Positions 1-7,298 of a DNA stretch of 22,100 nucleotides are shown here, piece by piece. The stretch's first letter is position 1. Each line of letters starts with the position of its first letter. Origin of the DNA: Megamonas sp. UBA1799 (GTDB lineage: Bacteria; Bacillota; Negativicutes; Selenomonadales; Selenomonadaceae); contig DCFR01000033.1 of assembly GCA_002319815.1 (NCBI GenBank), forward strand, positions 34,217 through 56,316, given 5' to 3'. The translations under genes were made by a program, and so were the position numbers. The notes under the pieces are model-generated. The model ran no database searches. It was not told where the DNA came from and worked only from the letters and a program-made list of their open reading frames with translations.

Positions 1-22
1 CGTGCAGCAGTCTTTTTTTATC

Positions 23-172
23 TTATCGCAGGTTATCCACAAGTGAATAACCAACCGAATTTTTCTGTACCTAAGTTATATTACTAAAAACTGTTGATAA
101 CTATTTTTATTTCCAATAGTTATCAACAGTTTTATCCACTTTTCCCCTATTTTATGCACATACGGTGGATAA
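23..172. promoter_or_regulatory. Remote DnaA-box cluster at the left edge
   Basis: This gene-free stretch carries several 9-mers close to the DnaA box TTATCCACA. One is perfect (33-41, plus). One-mismatch forms are at 92-100 (minus, TTATCAACA), 120-128 (plus, TTATCAACA), 132-140 (plus, TTATCCACT), 152-160 (plus, TTATGCACA) and 164-172 (minus, TTATCCACC); a weaker one is at 23-31. The same variants recur in the origin spacers on either side of dnaA, about 7 to 9 kb away. It may be an origin subregion, a DnaA-titrating cluster, or the edge of a larger site beyond the window. The boxes are seen; the function is inferred. Confidence 0.65.
87..133 (-). terminator. Long hairpin containing two inverted DnaA-box variants
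   Basis: There are two perfect 17-base arms (87-103 and 117-133) around a 13-base loop. Each arm contains TTATCAACA in opposite orientation. Read leftwards the stem ends in a run of T, 47 bases past the stop of the secreted-protein gene, so it may terminate that transcript. The stem is AT-rich, so it could equally be a DnaA-binding inverted repeat. Confidence 0.45.
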
Positions 173-179
173 CTTATGC

Positions 180-794
180 TTATAAAGAAATTCTCAAATA
201 TTCATCCACCATATCTGAAAGCGTACCGGAGGTATCTTTTTTTGGTACAGCCGGCAAATTCTTGATATTTTCGAGAACGGCATGATAAATGCTGTCCTCT
301 ACACTGCCTGGTACCAGATTTTCCCAATTACCAGCGCTATATGCACGCTCCTGAATATTATTATCTGGACGCCCAGTGACCTCTAGTTCACATAAAAATT
401 GAATCTGCTGCGCGGAAGGACGAATATAATAATGTTCCAAATAATATTTCGCCGGATACGTATAATTACTTCCCGCATCCAATGCATCACTATCAGGAAC
501 CATCTTGATCCAGACATCAACAATCTGTTCATTGTTCGTATGCGGACAAATAATCCAGCGTACATTTTCCGTATCCATATAATATGTGTACGTCGAATCA
601 AATAAAATTTTCATAAAACGAGAGCTGGGCAGCCCCTTTTTTTCTTTTTTAGCTCCCTCACTGCCCAACGGCTTCCCCCCTGCATCCGCAGGCGTTTCCA
701 CCGATGGTTCCGCCGCCAGAACAACCGGCAATACGGTTATGCTCTGCAGCAGAAACAAACTCAGTATACCGCTAAAAAGCATTTTTTTAACCAT
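180..794 (-). CDS. Small secreted protein, possibly Adhesin-E-like
   Basis: This is a 204-residue protein with a clear N-terminal signal peptide: MVKK, a hydrophobic stretch at about residues 5-26, and a likely signal peptidase I site near A27/A28. A low-complexity Pro/Glu/Lys linker follows (about 29-58), then a compact domain at about 60-182. Its pattern (YYMDTENVRW, a VDVWIKM strand, LEHYYIRP, LVPGSVEDSIY) resembles the surface-adhesin-E-like domain common in Negativicutes, but that match is from memory and only moderate. No lipobox is seen. I chose the start at 794 because GGCGAGGG lies just upstream and the signal peptide begins there; the frame stays open 20 codons further without a better start. 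It lies 92 bases beyond rsmG and has its own candidate promoter. Its role is unknown; it is probably an exported periplasmic or surface protein. Confidence 0.75.
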   Translation of the reverse strand: MVKKMLFSGILSLFLLQSITVLPVVLAAEPSVETPADAGGKPLGSEGAKKEKKGLPSSRFMKILFDSTYTYYMDTENVRWIICPHTNNEQIVDVWIKMVPDSDALDAGSNYTYPAKYYLEHYYIRPSAQQIQFLCELEVTGRPDNNIQERAYSAGNWENLVPGSVEDSIYHAVLENIKNLPAVPKKDTSGTLSDMVDEYLRISL

Positions 795-825
795 GTATAT
801 CCCTCGCCTTCCCATTCTTTTCTTT

Positions 826-854
826 ATTATGACGTACTTTTCCTGGAAAAACAA
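826..854 (-). promoter_or_regulatory. Candidate promoter of the secreted-protein gene
   Basis: On the minus strand TTGTTT (849-854) and CATAAT (826-831) are separated by 17 bases, an acceptable sigma-A pair (4/6 and 5/6). It lies between the rsmG stop and the secreted-protein start. It suggests independent transcription, although read-through from rsmG is also possible. Confidence 0.4.
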
Positions 855-886
855 TGGTTCTTCTTATCCGAAAATTTTTGCCGCTT

Positions 887-1603
887 TTACAAAGGATTTT
901 TTTCCGGGATACCGGCTTTCCGCGGATAAGCTGCCGGCGTTCTCCCCTTTTTTTCAATATAAATAACCGCCCGGACATCTTCCAATTCAGGAAGTTTTAC
1001 CGGCACCAACCGCATGGCTCCACCACCCAGAACACGAATCGCATGCATTGCCGCATCCGCTTCTTCCTGATATTTCATTCCCTTCATCGCCGCAAAAATA
1101 CCGCTGGGTTTTACAAAAGGCAGCGTATACTCGGCCAACACGGGCAAACGGGCTACCGCTCTTGAAACCGCCATATCAAACTGTTCCCGGTAGATTTTCT
1201 GCCGGGCAGCTTCTTCCGCCCGGGCATGAATGCAAGCTACATCCGTAAAGCCCAGCGCCTGTACAACCGTTTCCAAAAAACGCACTCTTTTATTGAGAGA
1301 ATCCAATAAAGTCAACCGCAGGTCCGGCCGCAGAATTTTTAGCGGAATTCCCGGGAAACCCGCGCCCGTACCCACATCAATCAAACGCAGACCAACAGGA
1401 AAAAGCGCGGCATCATAAACGCTCAAGGAATCAATCATATGTTTAACCGCCACTTCATGCGGCTCTGTAATCGCCGTCAGATTCATTTTCTGGTTCCAGT
1501 CCATCAGTAAAACAAAATATTGTTCAAATTGCTCCAACTGACGCTCTGATAAAGAAATACCATAGGCCCCAGCTGCCTGCCCCATCTCATCACGAAAGCT
1601 CAT
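887..1603 (-). CDS. rsmG: 16S rRNA (guanine-527-N7)-methyltransferase RsmG
   Basis: This is a 238-residue class I methyltransferase that puts the m7G527 mark on 16S rRNA using S-adenosylmethionine. The SAM-binding motif IDVGTGAGFPGIPLKIL is at residues 75-91, the VSRAVARL motif is near 146-153, and MKG is at 173-175. The length is normal for the family (about 210-240). The ATG at 1603 is preceded by GGAGG and overlaps the end of mnmG by 14 bases, so the two are translationally linked. It is the last gene of the mnmE-mnmG-rsmG run. Bacillota often carry noc/parA/parB next; here a secreted-protein gene follows instead. Loss of this enzyme gives low-level streptomycin resistance in other bacteria. 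Confidence 0.97.
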   Translation of the reverse strand: MSFRDEMGQAAGAYGISLSERQLEQFEQYFVLLMDWNQKMNLTAITEPHEVAVKHMIDSLSVYDAALFPVGLRLIDVGTGAGFPGIPLKILRPDLRLTLLDSLNKRVRFLETVVQALGFTDVACIHARAEEAARQKIYREQFDMAVSRAVARLPVLAEYTLPFVKPSGIFAAMKGMKYQEEADAAMHAIRVLGGGAMRLVPVKLPELEDVRAVIYIEKKGRTPAAYPRKAGIPEKNPL

Positions 1604-3482
1604 GTGCAGCCTCCTTCTGACGGCGCTGTTGTTCCAGATAAACCAGCAGTACAGAAATATCAGCCGGGGAAACCCCGGATATTCTGCCTGCCTGGCCCAC
1701 GGAACGCGGCCGTATCTTCATCAACTTTTCTCTTGCCTCATCGCGCAAACTAGGGATCTGCCGATAATCAATAGTCTCCGGCAATATTTTTATCTCAAGT
1801 TTCTCCATGCGATCCACTTGATCCTGCTGTTTTTTAATATACCCATCATACGTAATAGAAATATCTATTTGCTGCTCAGCCGCACGAGAAAGAATAGGTA
1901 AACCAAACACCGGCTGCAAGGAAGCATACTTGACTTCCGGCCGCCGCAACAGATCAAACAATGTCGTCACCGTATGAATTTCGCCCGTGGAAACAGCCGA
2001 CAATTTTTGCTGGGTCTCTGCATTCGGCGTCAGAAACGTCTGCCGCAAAACATGCATCGCCTGTTCTATTTCTTTCTTTTTTGCCTGAAACCGGGCATAA
2101 CGGGCGTCCGAAACCAATTCCACGCGCCGGCCATATTCCGTCAGCCGCAAATCAGCGTTATCCTGCCGCAGCAGCAATCGATATTCCGCGCGTGAAGTCA
2201 TAATACGATAAGGTTCCTGCGTTCCCTTCGTGACCAAATCATCAATCAGAACACCGATATAAGCTTCGGAACGCTTGAGCACCAAAGGTTCTTCTCCCCG
2301 AACCAGCATCGCCGCATTAATGCCGGCAATAATTCCCTGCGCTGCCGCTTCTTCATAACCAGAAGTACCATTGGCCTGTCCGGCAGAGAAAAACCCCTGA
2401 ATGGTTTTAAATTCCAATGTCGGTTTAAGCTGCAGCGGATCAATACAATCATATTCAATCGCATAACCTGCCCGCATGACATGGCAATGTTCCAGTCCCG
2501 GAATCGTATGCAAAAATGCCAGCTGCACATCCATCGGCATGCTTGTTGACATCCCCTGCACATACACTTCATTAGTATGCAAGCCTTCCGGTTCTAAAAA
2601 AAGCTGATGCGCCGCTTTATCCGGAAAACGCATGATCTTGGTTTCAATCGACGGACAATAGCGCGGTCCTATGCCTTCAATGATTCCATTGGCCATCGGC
2701 GCACGGCTGATATTGTCGCGCAAAATCTTATGCGTAGCTTCATTCGTATAGGTAAGCCAGCACGGTATTTGTTCCCGCGTAACTTCATCGCTCATAAAAG
2801 AAAAATTGCGCGCTTCCTCATCGCCCGGCTGAATCTCCATCTTATCATAATCCAGTGAACGGGCATCCACTCTGGCCGGCGTTCCCGTTTTAAAACGCAT
2901 TAGCCGAATGCCTGCCTGACGCAGCGAATCAGAAAGTTTCAAAGCGGCCCGCTGCCCGTTCGGTCCGCTGGTATAAGTCGTCTCACCAATAATGATACGC
3001 CCACGAAGATAGGTCCCGGTCGCCAGCACCGCTGTCCGGCAAAGATAGGTTTCCCCGGTTTCAATCGTCACACCCCGGACAGCGCCGTTTTCAATCAGCA
3101 GATCATCCACCAGCAGCTGCTTCACATCAAGATGTGCCTGCCGCTCACATGTTTCCTTCATGGTAAACTGATACAGCTTCTTATCAGCCTGCGCCCGCAG
3201 CGCATGAACCGCCGGTCCTTTACCTGTATTCAGCAAACGAAACTGAATGCAGGTTTTATCCGCATTGATTCCCATTTCTCCGCCCAATGCATCCAATTCC
3301 CGCACCAGATGCCCTTTTCCGGGACCGCCAACCGATGGATTGCACGGCATCAAAGCGATATTATCCATACTCAATGTCGCCAGCAGCGTGCGGCAGCCGA
3401 TACGCGCAGCCGCCAAAGCAGCTTCCACGCCGGCATGACCAGCGCCAATTACAATGACATCATATTCTCCAGCAACAAACAA
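1590..3482 (-). CDS. mnmG: tRNA uridine-5-carboxymethylaminomethyl modification enzyme MnmG (GidA)
   Basis: This is a 630-residue FAD-binding protein that works with MnmE to place (carboxymethyl)aminomethyl groups on the wobble uridine of certain tRNAs. The Rossmann motif GAGHAG is at residues 13-18. Both family signatures are present: GPRYCPSIETKI, and the C-terminal AGQANGTSGYEEAAAQG. The length is standard. The start is a TTG codon (3480-3482), supported by an AGGGGG sequence about 9 bases upstream and by the protein beginning right before its FAD-binding strand; no in-frame ATG fits better. It begins 28 bases after the mnmE stop and overlaps rsmG at its end, so the three genes are probably one transcript. 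Confidence 0.98.
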   Translation of the reverse strand: MFVAGEYDVIVIGAGHAGVEAALAAARIGCRTLLATLSMDNIALMPCNPSVGGPGKGHLVRELDALGGEMGINADKTCIQFRLLNTGKGPAVHALRAQADKKLYQFTMKETCERQAHLDVKQLLVDDLLIENGAVRGVTIETGETYLCRTAVLATGTYLRGRIIIGETTYTSGPNGQRAALKLSDSLRQAGIRLMRFKTGTPARVDARSLDYDKMEIQPGDEEARNFSFMSDEVTREQIPCWLTYTNEATHKILRDNISRAPMANGIIEGIGPRYCPSIETKIMRFPDKAAHQLFLEPEGLHTNEVYVQGMSTSMPMDVQLAFLHTIPGLEHCHVMRAGYAIEYDCIDPLQLKPTLEFKTIQGFFSAGQANGTSGYEEAAAQGIIAGINAAMLVRGEEPLVLKRSEAYIGVLIDDLVTKGTQEPYRIMTSRAEYRLLLRQDNADLRLTEYGRRVELVSDARYARFQAKKKEIEQAMHVLRQTFLTPNAETQQKLSAVSTGEIHTVTTLFDLLRRPEVKYASLQPVFGLPILSRAAEQQIDISITYDGYIKKQQDQVDRMEKLEIKILPETIDYRQIPSLRDEAREKLMKIRPRSVGQAGRISGVSPADISVLLVYLEQQRRQKEAAHELS

Positions 3483-3510
3483 TTCTTATATCCCCCTCTG
3501 CGCCTTTATC

Positions 3511-4893
3511 TTATTTCCCGATGCAAAACTGCCGGAAGATCTGATCCACAATATCATCACCGACCGTTTCGCCGGTAATTTCGCCCAGTTTTTCCCACGC
3601 AGACCGCAAATCAATCACAATAAAATCCGCACTCATACCACACGCTATAGTTTTCTGCACCGCATCGAGACAAACGGAAGTCTGACGCAAAATTTCCGCT
3701 TCCCGGGCGTTACTGACAAAAAGTCCTTCCTGACTTTGCGCTTTTCCGCCGTATACTTTCCGCACAATTGCTGCCGTCAGTTCCTCCATACCTTTCCCAG
3801 TCAAGGTTGAAATCATCAAAATATCTTCCGCCGCAAAAGATTGCTGCAGCGCCTCCAGTGAAACGCGGCACGGCAAATCAGCCTTTGTCAGCAACACTAA
3901 TACATCCTTTGAGCGGATTAATTTCAAAACTTCCTTATCTTCCGGCGTCAGAGATGCCGATGAATCAAATAAAGCCAGCACCAAAGCTGCCTGTTCCACA
4001 TAAGCCCTCGCTTTTGCCACGCCCATTTTTTCCACCATATCCTCGGTACTGCGTATGCCGGCCGTATCAATAATACGCAGCGGCACGCCGCCCACATCGG
4101 CATATTCCTCAATGCTATCGCGGGTCGTACCCGGAATAGCCGTTACAATGGCTCTTTCTTCCTGCAGCAAGGAATTTAATAAACTCGATTTTCCAACATT
4201 CGGTTTGCCGATAATAGCCGTTTCCAGTCCATCCCGCAAAATGCGCCCCGCATGCGCCGTCTGCAAAAGCTGCCCGACAGCTGTCCGCAGCCTATTCACC
4301 CGATATGATACATCGCTGATCACCACATCGTCAATATCATCCTCCGGAAAATCAATCGTTGCTTCCAGATGCGCGATCATTTCCAAAATATCCTGACGAA
4401 GACTCTTAATTTTTTCCGATAACTTCCCGGTCAAATGACCGGAAGCTACCCGTAATGAGGCCGTCGTTTTCGCCTGAATCACATCCATGACCGCCTCTGC
4501 CTGACTGAGATCAAGCCGCCCGTTTAAAAAAGCCCGCTTGGTAAACTCTCCCGCCTCGGCGGGACGAGCGCCATATTTCCAGGTCAGTTCCAAAGTTTCA
4601 CGCAGCGGCATACTGCCGCCATGGCACTGCAGCTCAACCACATCTTCCCTGGTATAAGAATAAGGCGCCCGCATCACCAGACAAATCGCTTCATCAATGA
4701 CTTCACCCTGCGAATTTACAATCCGCCCATAAGCGGCCTGATAAGAAACTAACTTCGCCAGTGGTATTCCCCGCTGCGATTTAAAAACCATTTCTGCGAT
4801 TCGGACCGCTCCCTCGCCGGAAAGGCGGATAATGCCAATACCGCCTTCGCCCCGGGCGGTAGCAATGGCACTGATTGTTTCTGCCTGCTGCAT
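3511..4893 (-). CDS. mnmE: tRNA modification GTPase MnmE (TrmE)
   Basis: This is a 460-residue K+-activated GTPase, the partner of MnmG in wobble-uridine modification. It has an N-terminal tetrahydrofolate-binding domain (about 1-118), a helical domain, and an inserted G domain with P-loop GKPNVGKS (229-236), GTTRD (255-259), DTAG (276-279) and TKAD (336-339). It ends in FCIGK, whose cysteine is a family hallmark. I chose the ATG at 4893 because AGGGGTG sits just upstream and the protein starts at the family's usual point (MQQAETISAIATARGEGGIG). The same frame is open for another 73 codons upstream, with an ATG at 4965 but no ribosome site, which is probably chance. A hairpin with a U-tract lies directly before the ribosome site and may control expression. 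Confidence 0.97.
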   Translation of the reverse strand: MQQAETISAIATARGEGGIGIIRLSGEGAVRIAEMVFKSQRGIPLAKLVSYQAAYGRIVNSQGEVIDEAICLVMRAPYSYTREDVVELQCHGGSMPLRETLELTWKYGARPAEAGEFTKRAFLNGRLDLSQAEAVMDVIQAKTTASLRVASGHLTGKLSEKIKSLRQDILEMIAHLEATIDFPEDDIDDVVISDVSYRVNRLRTAVGQLLQTAHAGRILRDGLETAIIGKPNVGKSSLLNSLLQEERAIVTAIPGTTRDSIEEYADVGGVPLRIIDTAGIRSTEDMVEKMGVAKARAYVEQAALVLALFDSSASLTPEDKEVLKLIRSKDVLVLLTKADLPCRVSLEALQQSFAAEDILMISTLTGKGMEELTAAIVRKVYGGKAQSQEGLFVSNAREAEILRQTSVCLDAVQKTIACGMSADFIVIDLRSAWEKLGEITGETVGDDIVDQIFRQFCIGK

Positions 4894-4905
4894 ATTTTCA
4901 CCCCT

Positions 4906-4944
4906 AAAAAAATAAAGAACTGCCTCAATATGAGACAGCTCTTT
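4906..4944 (-). terminator. Intrinsic terminator or attenuator directly ahead of mnmE
   Basis: As minus-strand RNA, 4944-4914 folds into a 14-pair hairpin with two G-U pairs and a UAU loop. A seven-U run follows at 4912-4906, and the mnmE AGGGGTG site comes right after it. Two upstream segments could compete with it. RNA AGACAGC (4998-4992, at the jag stop) is complementary to GCUGUCU in the 5' arm. RNA GAGAACUG (4954-4947) can pair with the 3' arm. The hairpin is clear; the switch is inference. Confidence 0.65.
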
Positions 4945-4996
4945 CACAGTTCTCTCGCAATCCATTAGACGATCTATAACCGTAAGCACCCGCTGT

Positions 4997-5674
4997 CTAT
5001 TCTTTATTATGACGCGGCTCAATAACGACTTTACGATATGGTTCATCACCGGCACTGTAAGTTGTAACTTTATAATTATCCTGCAAAGCCATATGAATAA
5101 TCTTACGCTCATGGCGATTCATTGGTTCCAGCATAATCTTTTCTCCTGTATGTCTGACCTTGTCCGCTAAACGAAAAGCCAGATGCCGCAAAGTTTCTTC
5201 TCTGCGGCTGCGATAATCTTCCACATCGAGAATAATTCGCACGCGCGCTTCCAGAAGGCCATGATTCGCTGTAAGGTTAGCTAAATATTGCAGTGCATCC
5301 AAAGTCTGTCCATGTTTGCCAATCAGAATACCGAGATTCTCACCAATCAAATTAAACACATGACCATCATCCGTATCCCGTTGTTCCATTTTAACATCCA
5401 GATGCATCGCTGCAAAAATTTGTTGAAGAAAATGTTCTGCCTTTTCCAGCGGCAGCGCAGAAACTACGACTGGCTCCAACGGCGGTGCCATAGGTATTTC
5501 TTTCACCGTTGCCCTGATTTTCGCCGCTCTAGCGCCGATCAGACCAAAAAACCCCTTCGTTGGTTCCTCAAGAACTTCAAAAGTAACACGATCATCAGAA
5601 AGGCCTAATGCAGCCAAAGCTGCCTGGCAGGCTTCCTCAACTGTTTTGCCTGTCTTTTCGATGCTCTCTGCCAT
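4997..5674 (-). CDS. jag: Jag/KhpB RNA-binding protein (Jag-N, KH, R3H domains)
   Basis: This is a 225-residue protein. The Jag-N domain is at about residues 3-53 (GFFGLIGARAAKI), followed by a Pro-rich linker. A KH domain carries the GxxG loop GKHG (119-122), and an R3H domain is at about 165-220 with the motif NRHERKIIH (186-194). Proteins of this family (KhpB/EloR/SpoIIIJ-associated) bind RNA with KhpA and influence cell elongation and division in streptococci. The ATG at 5674 lies 3 bases after the yidC stop, with AAGGAGG overlapping the yidC end. It is the last gene of the rpmH-rnpA-yidD-yidC-jag run, because a terminator-like hairpin separates it from mnmE. The full Jag-N domain makes this a standard member. 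Confidence 0.95.
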   Translation of the reverse strand: MAESIEKTGKTVEEACQAALAALGLSDDRVTFEVLEEPTKGFFGLIGARAAKIRATVKEIPMAPPLEPVVVSALPLEKAEHFLQQIFAAMHLDVKMEQRDTDDGHVFNLIGENLGILIGKHGQTLDALQYLANLTANHGLLEARVRIILDVEDYRSRREETLRHLAFRLADKVRHTGEKIMLEPMNRHERKIIHMALQDNYKVTTYSAGDEPYRKVVIEPRHNKE

Positions 5675-5677
5675 AGC

Positions 5678-6367
5678 TCAGACAGCCTCCTTTTTCGCTT
5701 TCTTTTTCGCCTTATCCTTGGGCTTCTCTTCGCCGCGATACATCCACCACTGCTGGAAAATCTGCACAATATTCATCGTGACCCAGTAAACTACCAGCCC
5801 GGAAGCAAAATTCATGCTCATCCAGCCAATAAATAAAGGCATGATAAACATCATGATCTTCATTTGCTGATTCATTTCTGAAGTCGTCTGCTTTTGCGTT
5901 AAAAAAGTAGTAAGCGCAGAAAGGATCGGCAGAATATAATACGGATCCGGCTCCGACAAAGTCGGCAGCCAGAGAAAAGAAGGATCTCCCTGATAAGTAG
6001 TATCGCGCAAAGCATAAAACATGGCCATTAAAATTGGCATCTGAACCACCAGCGGCAGACACCCCGCCATCGGATTTACGCCCGCCTCCTTATACAGCTT
6101 GCCTAACTCCTGCTGCATCAGCTGCGGATTACTTTTATATTTCTCCTGCAGTTTTTTCATCTTTGGCTGCAGATCCTGCATGGACTTCATCGATTTTACT
6201 TGCTTGACCGTTAAAGGATAAAGCAGCGCCTTAACCACAATTGTCAATAAAATAATCGCCAGACCATAATTTTCAAAACCAATTACCCCGGTCATATGAT
6301 AAAAAAAGCGGATAACATCTTTTACCAAAAACACGACCGGTTCAAACAATGACCACAAAAAATCCAA
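5678..6367 (-). CDS. yidC: Membrane protein insertase YidC/Oxa1 family
   Basis: This is a 229-residue insertase that folds membrane proteins with or without SecYEG. Hydrophobic segments lie at about residues 5-28, 34-52, 102-118, 142-158 and 172-200. The hydrophilic loop QDLQPKMKKLQEKYK and the motif NPMAGCLPLVVQMPI are diagnostic, and the C-tail is Lys-rich as in Gram-positive types. The buried groove charge, Arg73 in B. subtilis SpoIIIJ, appears to be Lys46 here. There is no lipoprotein signal at the N-terminus, unlike Bacillus SpoIIIJ and YqjG. The start is TTG (6365-6367) with AGGA upstream at suitable spacing; no in-frame ATG is available. It is co-directional with yidD and jag. Confidence 0.96.
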   Translation of the reverse strand: MDFLWSLFEPVVFLVKDVIRFFYHMTGVIGFENYGLAIILLTIVVKALLYPLTVKQVKSMKSMQDLQPKMKKLQEKYKSNPQLMQQELGKLYKEAGVNPMAGCLPLVVQMPILMAMFYALRDTTYQGDPSFLWLPTLSEPDPYYILPILSALTTFLTQKQTTSEMNQQMKIMMFIMPLFIGWMSMNFASGLVVYWVTMNIVQIFQQWWMYRGEEKPKDKAKKKAKKEAV

Positions 6368-6409
6368 ATCATCACATCCTACTGAAATTCAACAAATATA
6401 TGCTTTATA

Positions 6410-6622
6410 TTATGGAACCGGATCATAACCGCCTTTATGAAACGGATGACAACGTAAAATACGCTTTATTGCCATCCAGCTTCCCTTGATCGCTCCGTAC
6501 TTTTCAATTGCAATCATCGCATACTCCGAACAAGTCGGAATATAACGGCAGGACGGCGGTTTTAACGGAGATAAAAACAAACGATAAAACTGTATCAAAA
6601 ACAAAAACAGCCTTTTTATCAT
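6410..6622 (-). CDS. yidD: Membrane protein insertion efficiency factor YidD
   Basis: This is a small 70-residue protein with an N-terminal hydrophobic or amphipathic helix (IKRLFLFLIQFYRLFLSPL) and the family core SCRYIPTCSEYAMIAIEKYGAIKG followed by RCHPFHKGGYDPVP in separate stretches. YidD is thought to assist YidC-dependent insertion. The ATG at 6622 is only 3 bases after the rnpA stop; a GAGG inside the last rnpA codons serves as the ribosome site, implying coupling. The length is typical (70-85 residues). Confidence 0.96.
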   Translation of the reverse strand: MIKRLFLFLIQFYRLFLSPLKPPSCRYIPTCSEYAMIAIEKYGAIKGSWMAIKRILRCHPFHKGGYDPVP

Positions 6623-6625
6623 CCT

Positions 6626-6982
6626 TCAATTCGCCTCTTGCCGAAAAATCCTGGCTTTCCTTCCCAAATTGAGAAAAGCCTGTTCTATCACTGGGCGCTT
6701 GACGCCAACGGCAGGTTTGCGTCCAACAAGCAAAAGCCATATATTGTCCCGCACCAGAAACTGATGCAGACGATAGCTCTCACGAAGCAGTCGTTTCACC
6801 CGGTTGCGCGTCACTGCATTTCCCAGTTTTTTGCCGGCAGCAAAGCCAGCCCTATCTTCCAGCCCGGTTGCTGTGAAGACGTACAGCACTAAATACCGAT
6901 TCGCAAAGGAACGGCCGTACCGATAAACTTTCTGAAACATTTGATTGTGCCGCAGAATTCTTCGCTTCGGTAGCTTCAACAT
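6626..6982 (-). CDS. rnpA: Ribonuclease P protein component RnpA
   Basis: This is a 118-residue basic protein subunit of RNase P, which trims the 5' leader of pre-tRNAs together with the catalytic RNA. The signature AVTRNRVKRLLRES is at residues 56-69, and the N-terminus LPKRRILRHNQMFQKVYRYG is typical. The ATG at 6982 has GAGG about 10 bases upstream. It lies behind rpmH but is separated from it by a hairpin terminator at 7012-7040, which should lower RnpA output relative to L34. The length is normal. Confidence 0.97.
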   Translation of the reverse strand: MLKLPKRRILRHNQMFQKVYRYGRSFANRYLVLYVFTATGLEDRAGFAAGKKLGNAVTRNRVKRLLRESYRLHQFLVRDNIWLLLVGRKPAVGVKRPVIEQAFLNLGRKARIFRQEAN

Positions 6983-7011
6983 AGAATAAAATCCTCATTT
7001 TCACGAGATGG

Positions 7012-7040
7012 AAAAAATAGGTCACCGTAGTGACCTAAAA
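7012..7040 (-). terminator. Terminator between rpmH and rnpA
   Basis: Two perfect 8-base arms (7018-7025 and 7030-7037, TAGGTCAC/GTGACCTA) enclose the four-base loop. Read leftwards they are followed by six T (7017-7012), right behind the rpmH stop. Because rnpA has no obvious promoter of its own, partial read-through probably sets a high L34 to RnpA ratio. Confidence 0.8.
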
Positions 7041-7175
7041 TTAAGCCGACAATTTTTTTCTGCCCTTTACGCGTCTGCTCTTTAAAACAAGACGACCGCC
7101 TTTGGTCTTCATACGTTCACGGAAGCCATGCGTAACTTTTTTCCAATGCTTATTCGGCTGATAAGTCTGCTTCAT
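7041..7175 (-). CDS. rpmH: 50S ribosomal protein L34
   Basis: This is a 44-residue, strongly basic protein. It starts MKQTYQPNKHWKKVTHGFRE and ends with GRKKLSA, the L34 pattern with HGFR(E/K)RM in the middle. It is too short for many gene finders, but the ribosome site is near perfect: TAAGGAGGTG is 7 bases before the ATG at 7175. It is the first gene of the leftward run from the origin and is driven by a consensus promoter at 7255-7283. Residues QTYQPNKHW differ a little from the usual KRTYQPKKR; otherwise it is a normal member. Confidence 0.97.
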   Translation of the reverse strand: MKQTYQPNKHWKKVTHGFRERMKTKGGRLVLKSRRVKGRKKLSA

Positions 7176-7254
7176 ATCCGACACCTCCTTATATAAAAAA
7201 GAATCTTAGTCAAAATCAATCCTGCACAGTAAGCACAAATTTTAACTATACAGA

Positions 7255-7283
7255 ATTATAGACTACCAAGGGCGGAGTGTCAA
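7255..7283 (-). promoter_or_regulatory. Consensus sigma-A promoter for rpmH
   Basis: On the minus strand TTGACA (7283-7278) and TATAAT (7260-7255) are both perfect hexamers at the ideal 17-base spacing, about 80 bases before the rpmH start. It points away from dnaA, so origin DNA is transcribed divergently from here. Confidence 0.9.
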
Positions 7284-7298
7284 GATTTTTGCATTGTT

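Noticed and set aside
94..285. Rightward 63-codon open frame at the left edge
   Set aside because: It runs through the DnaA-box cluster and the end of the leftward secreted-protein gene, has no ribosome site and looks like no known protein.
4894..5112. Upstream in-frame extension of MnmE by 73 codons
   Set aside because: It overlaps the jag 3' end, crosses the terminator hairpin, lacks a ribosome site, and the family N-terminus matches the ATG at 4893.
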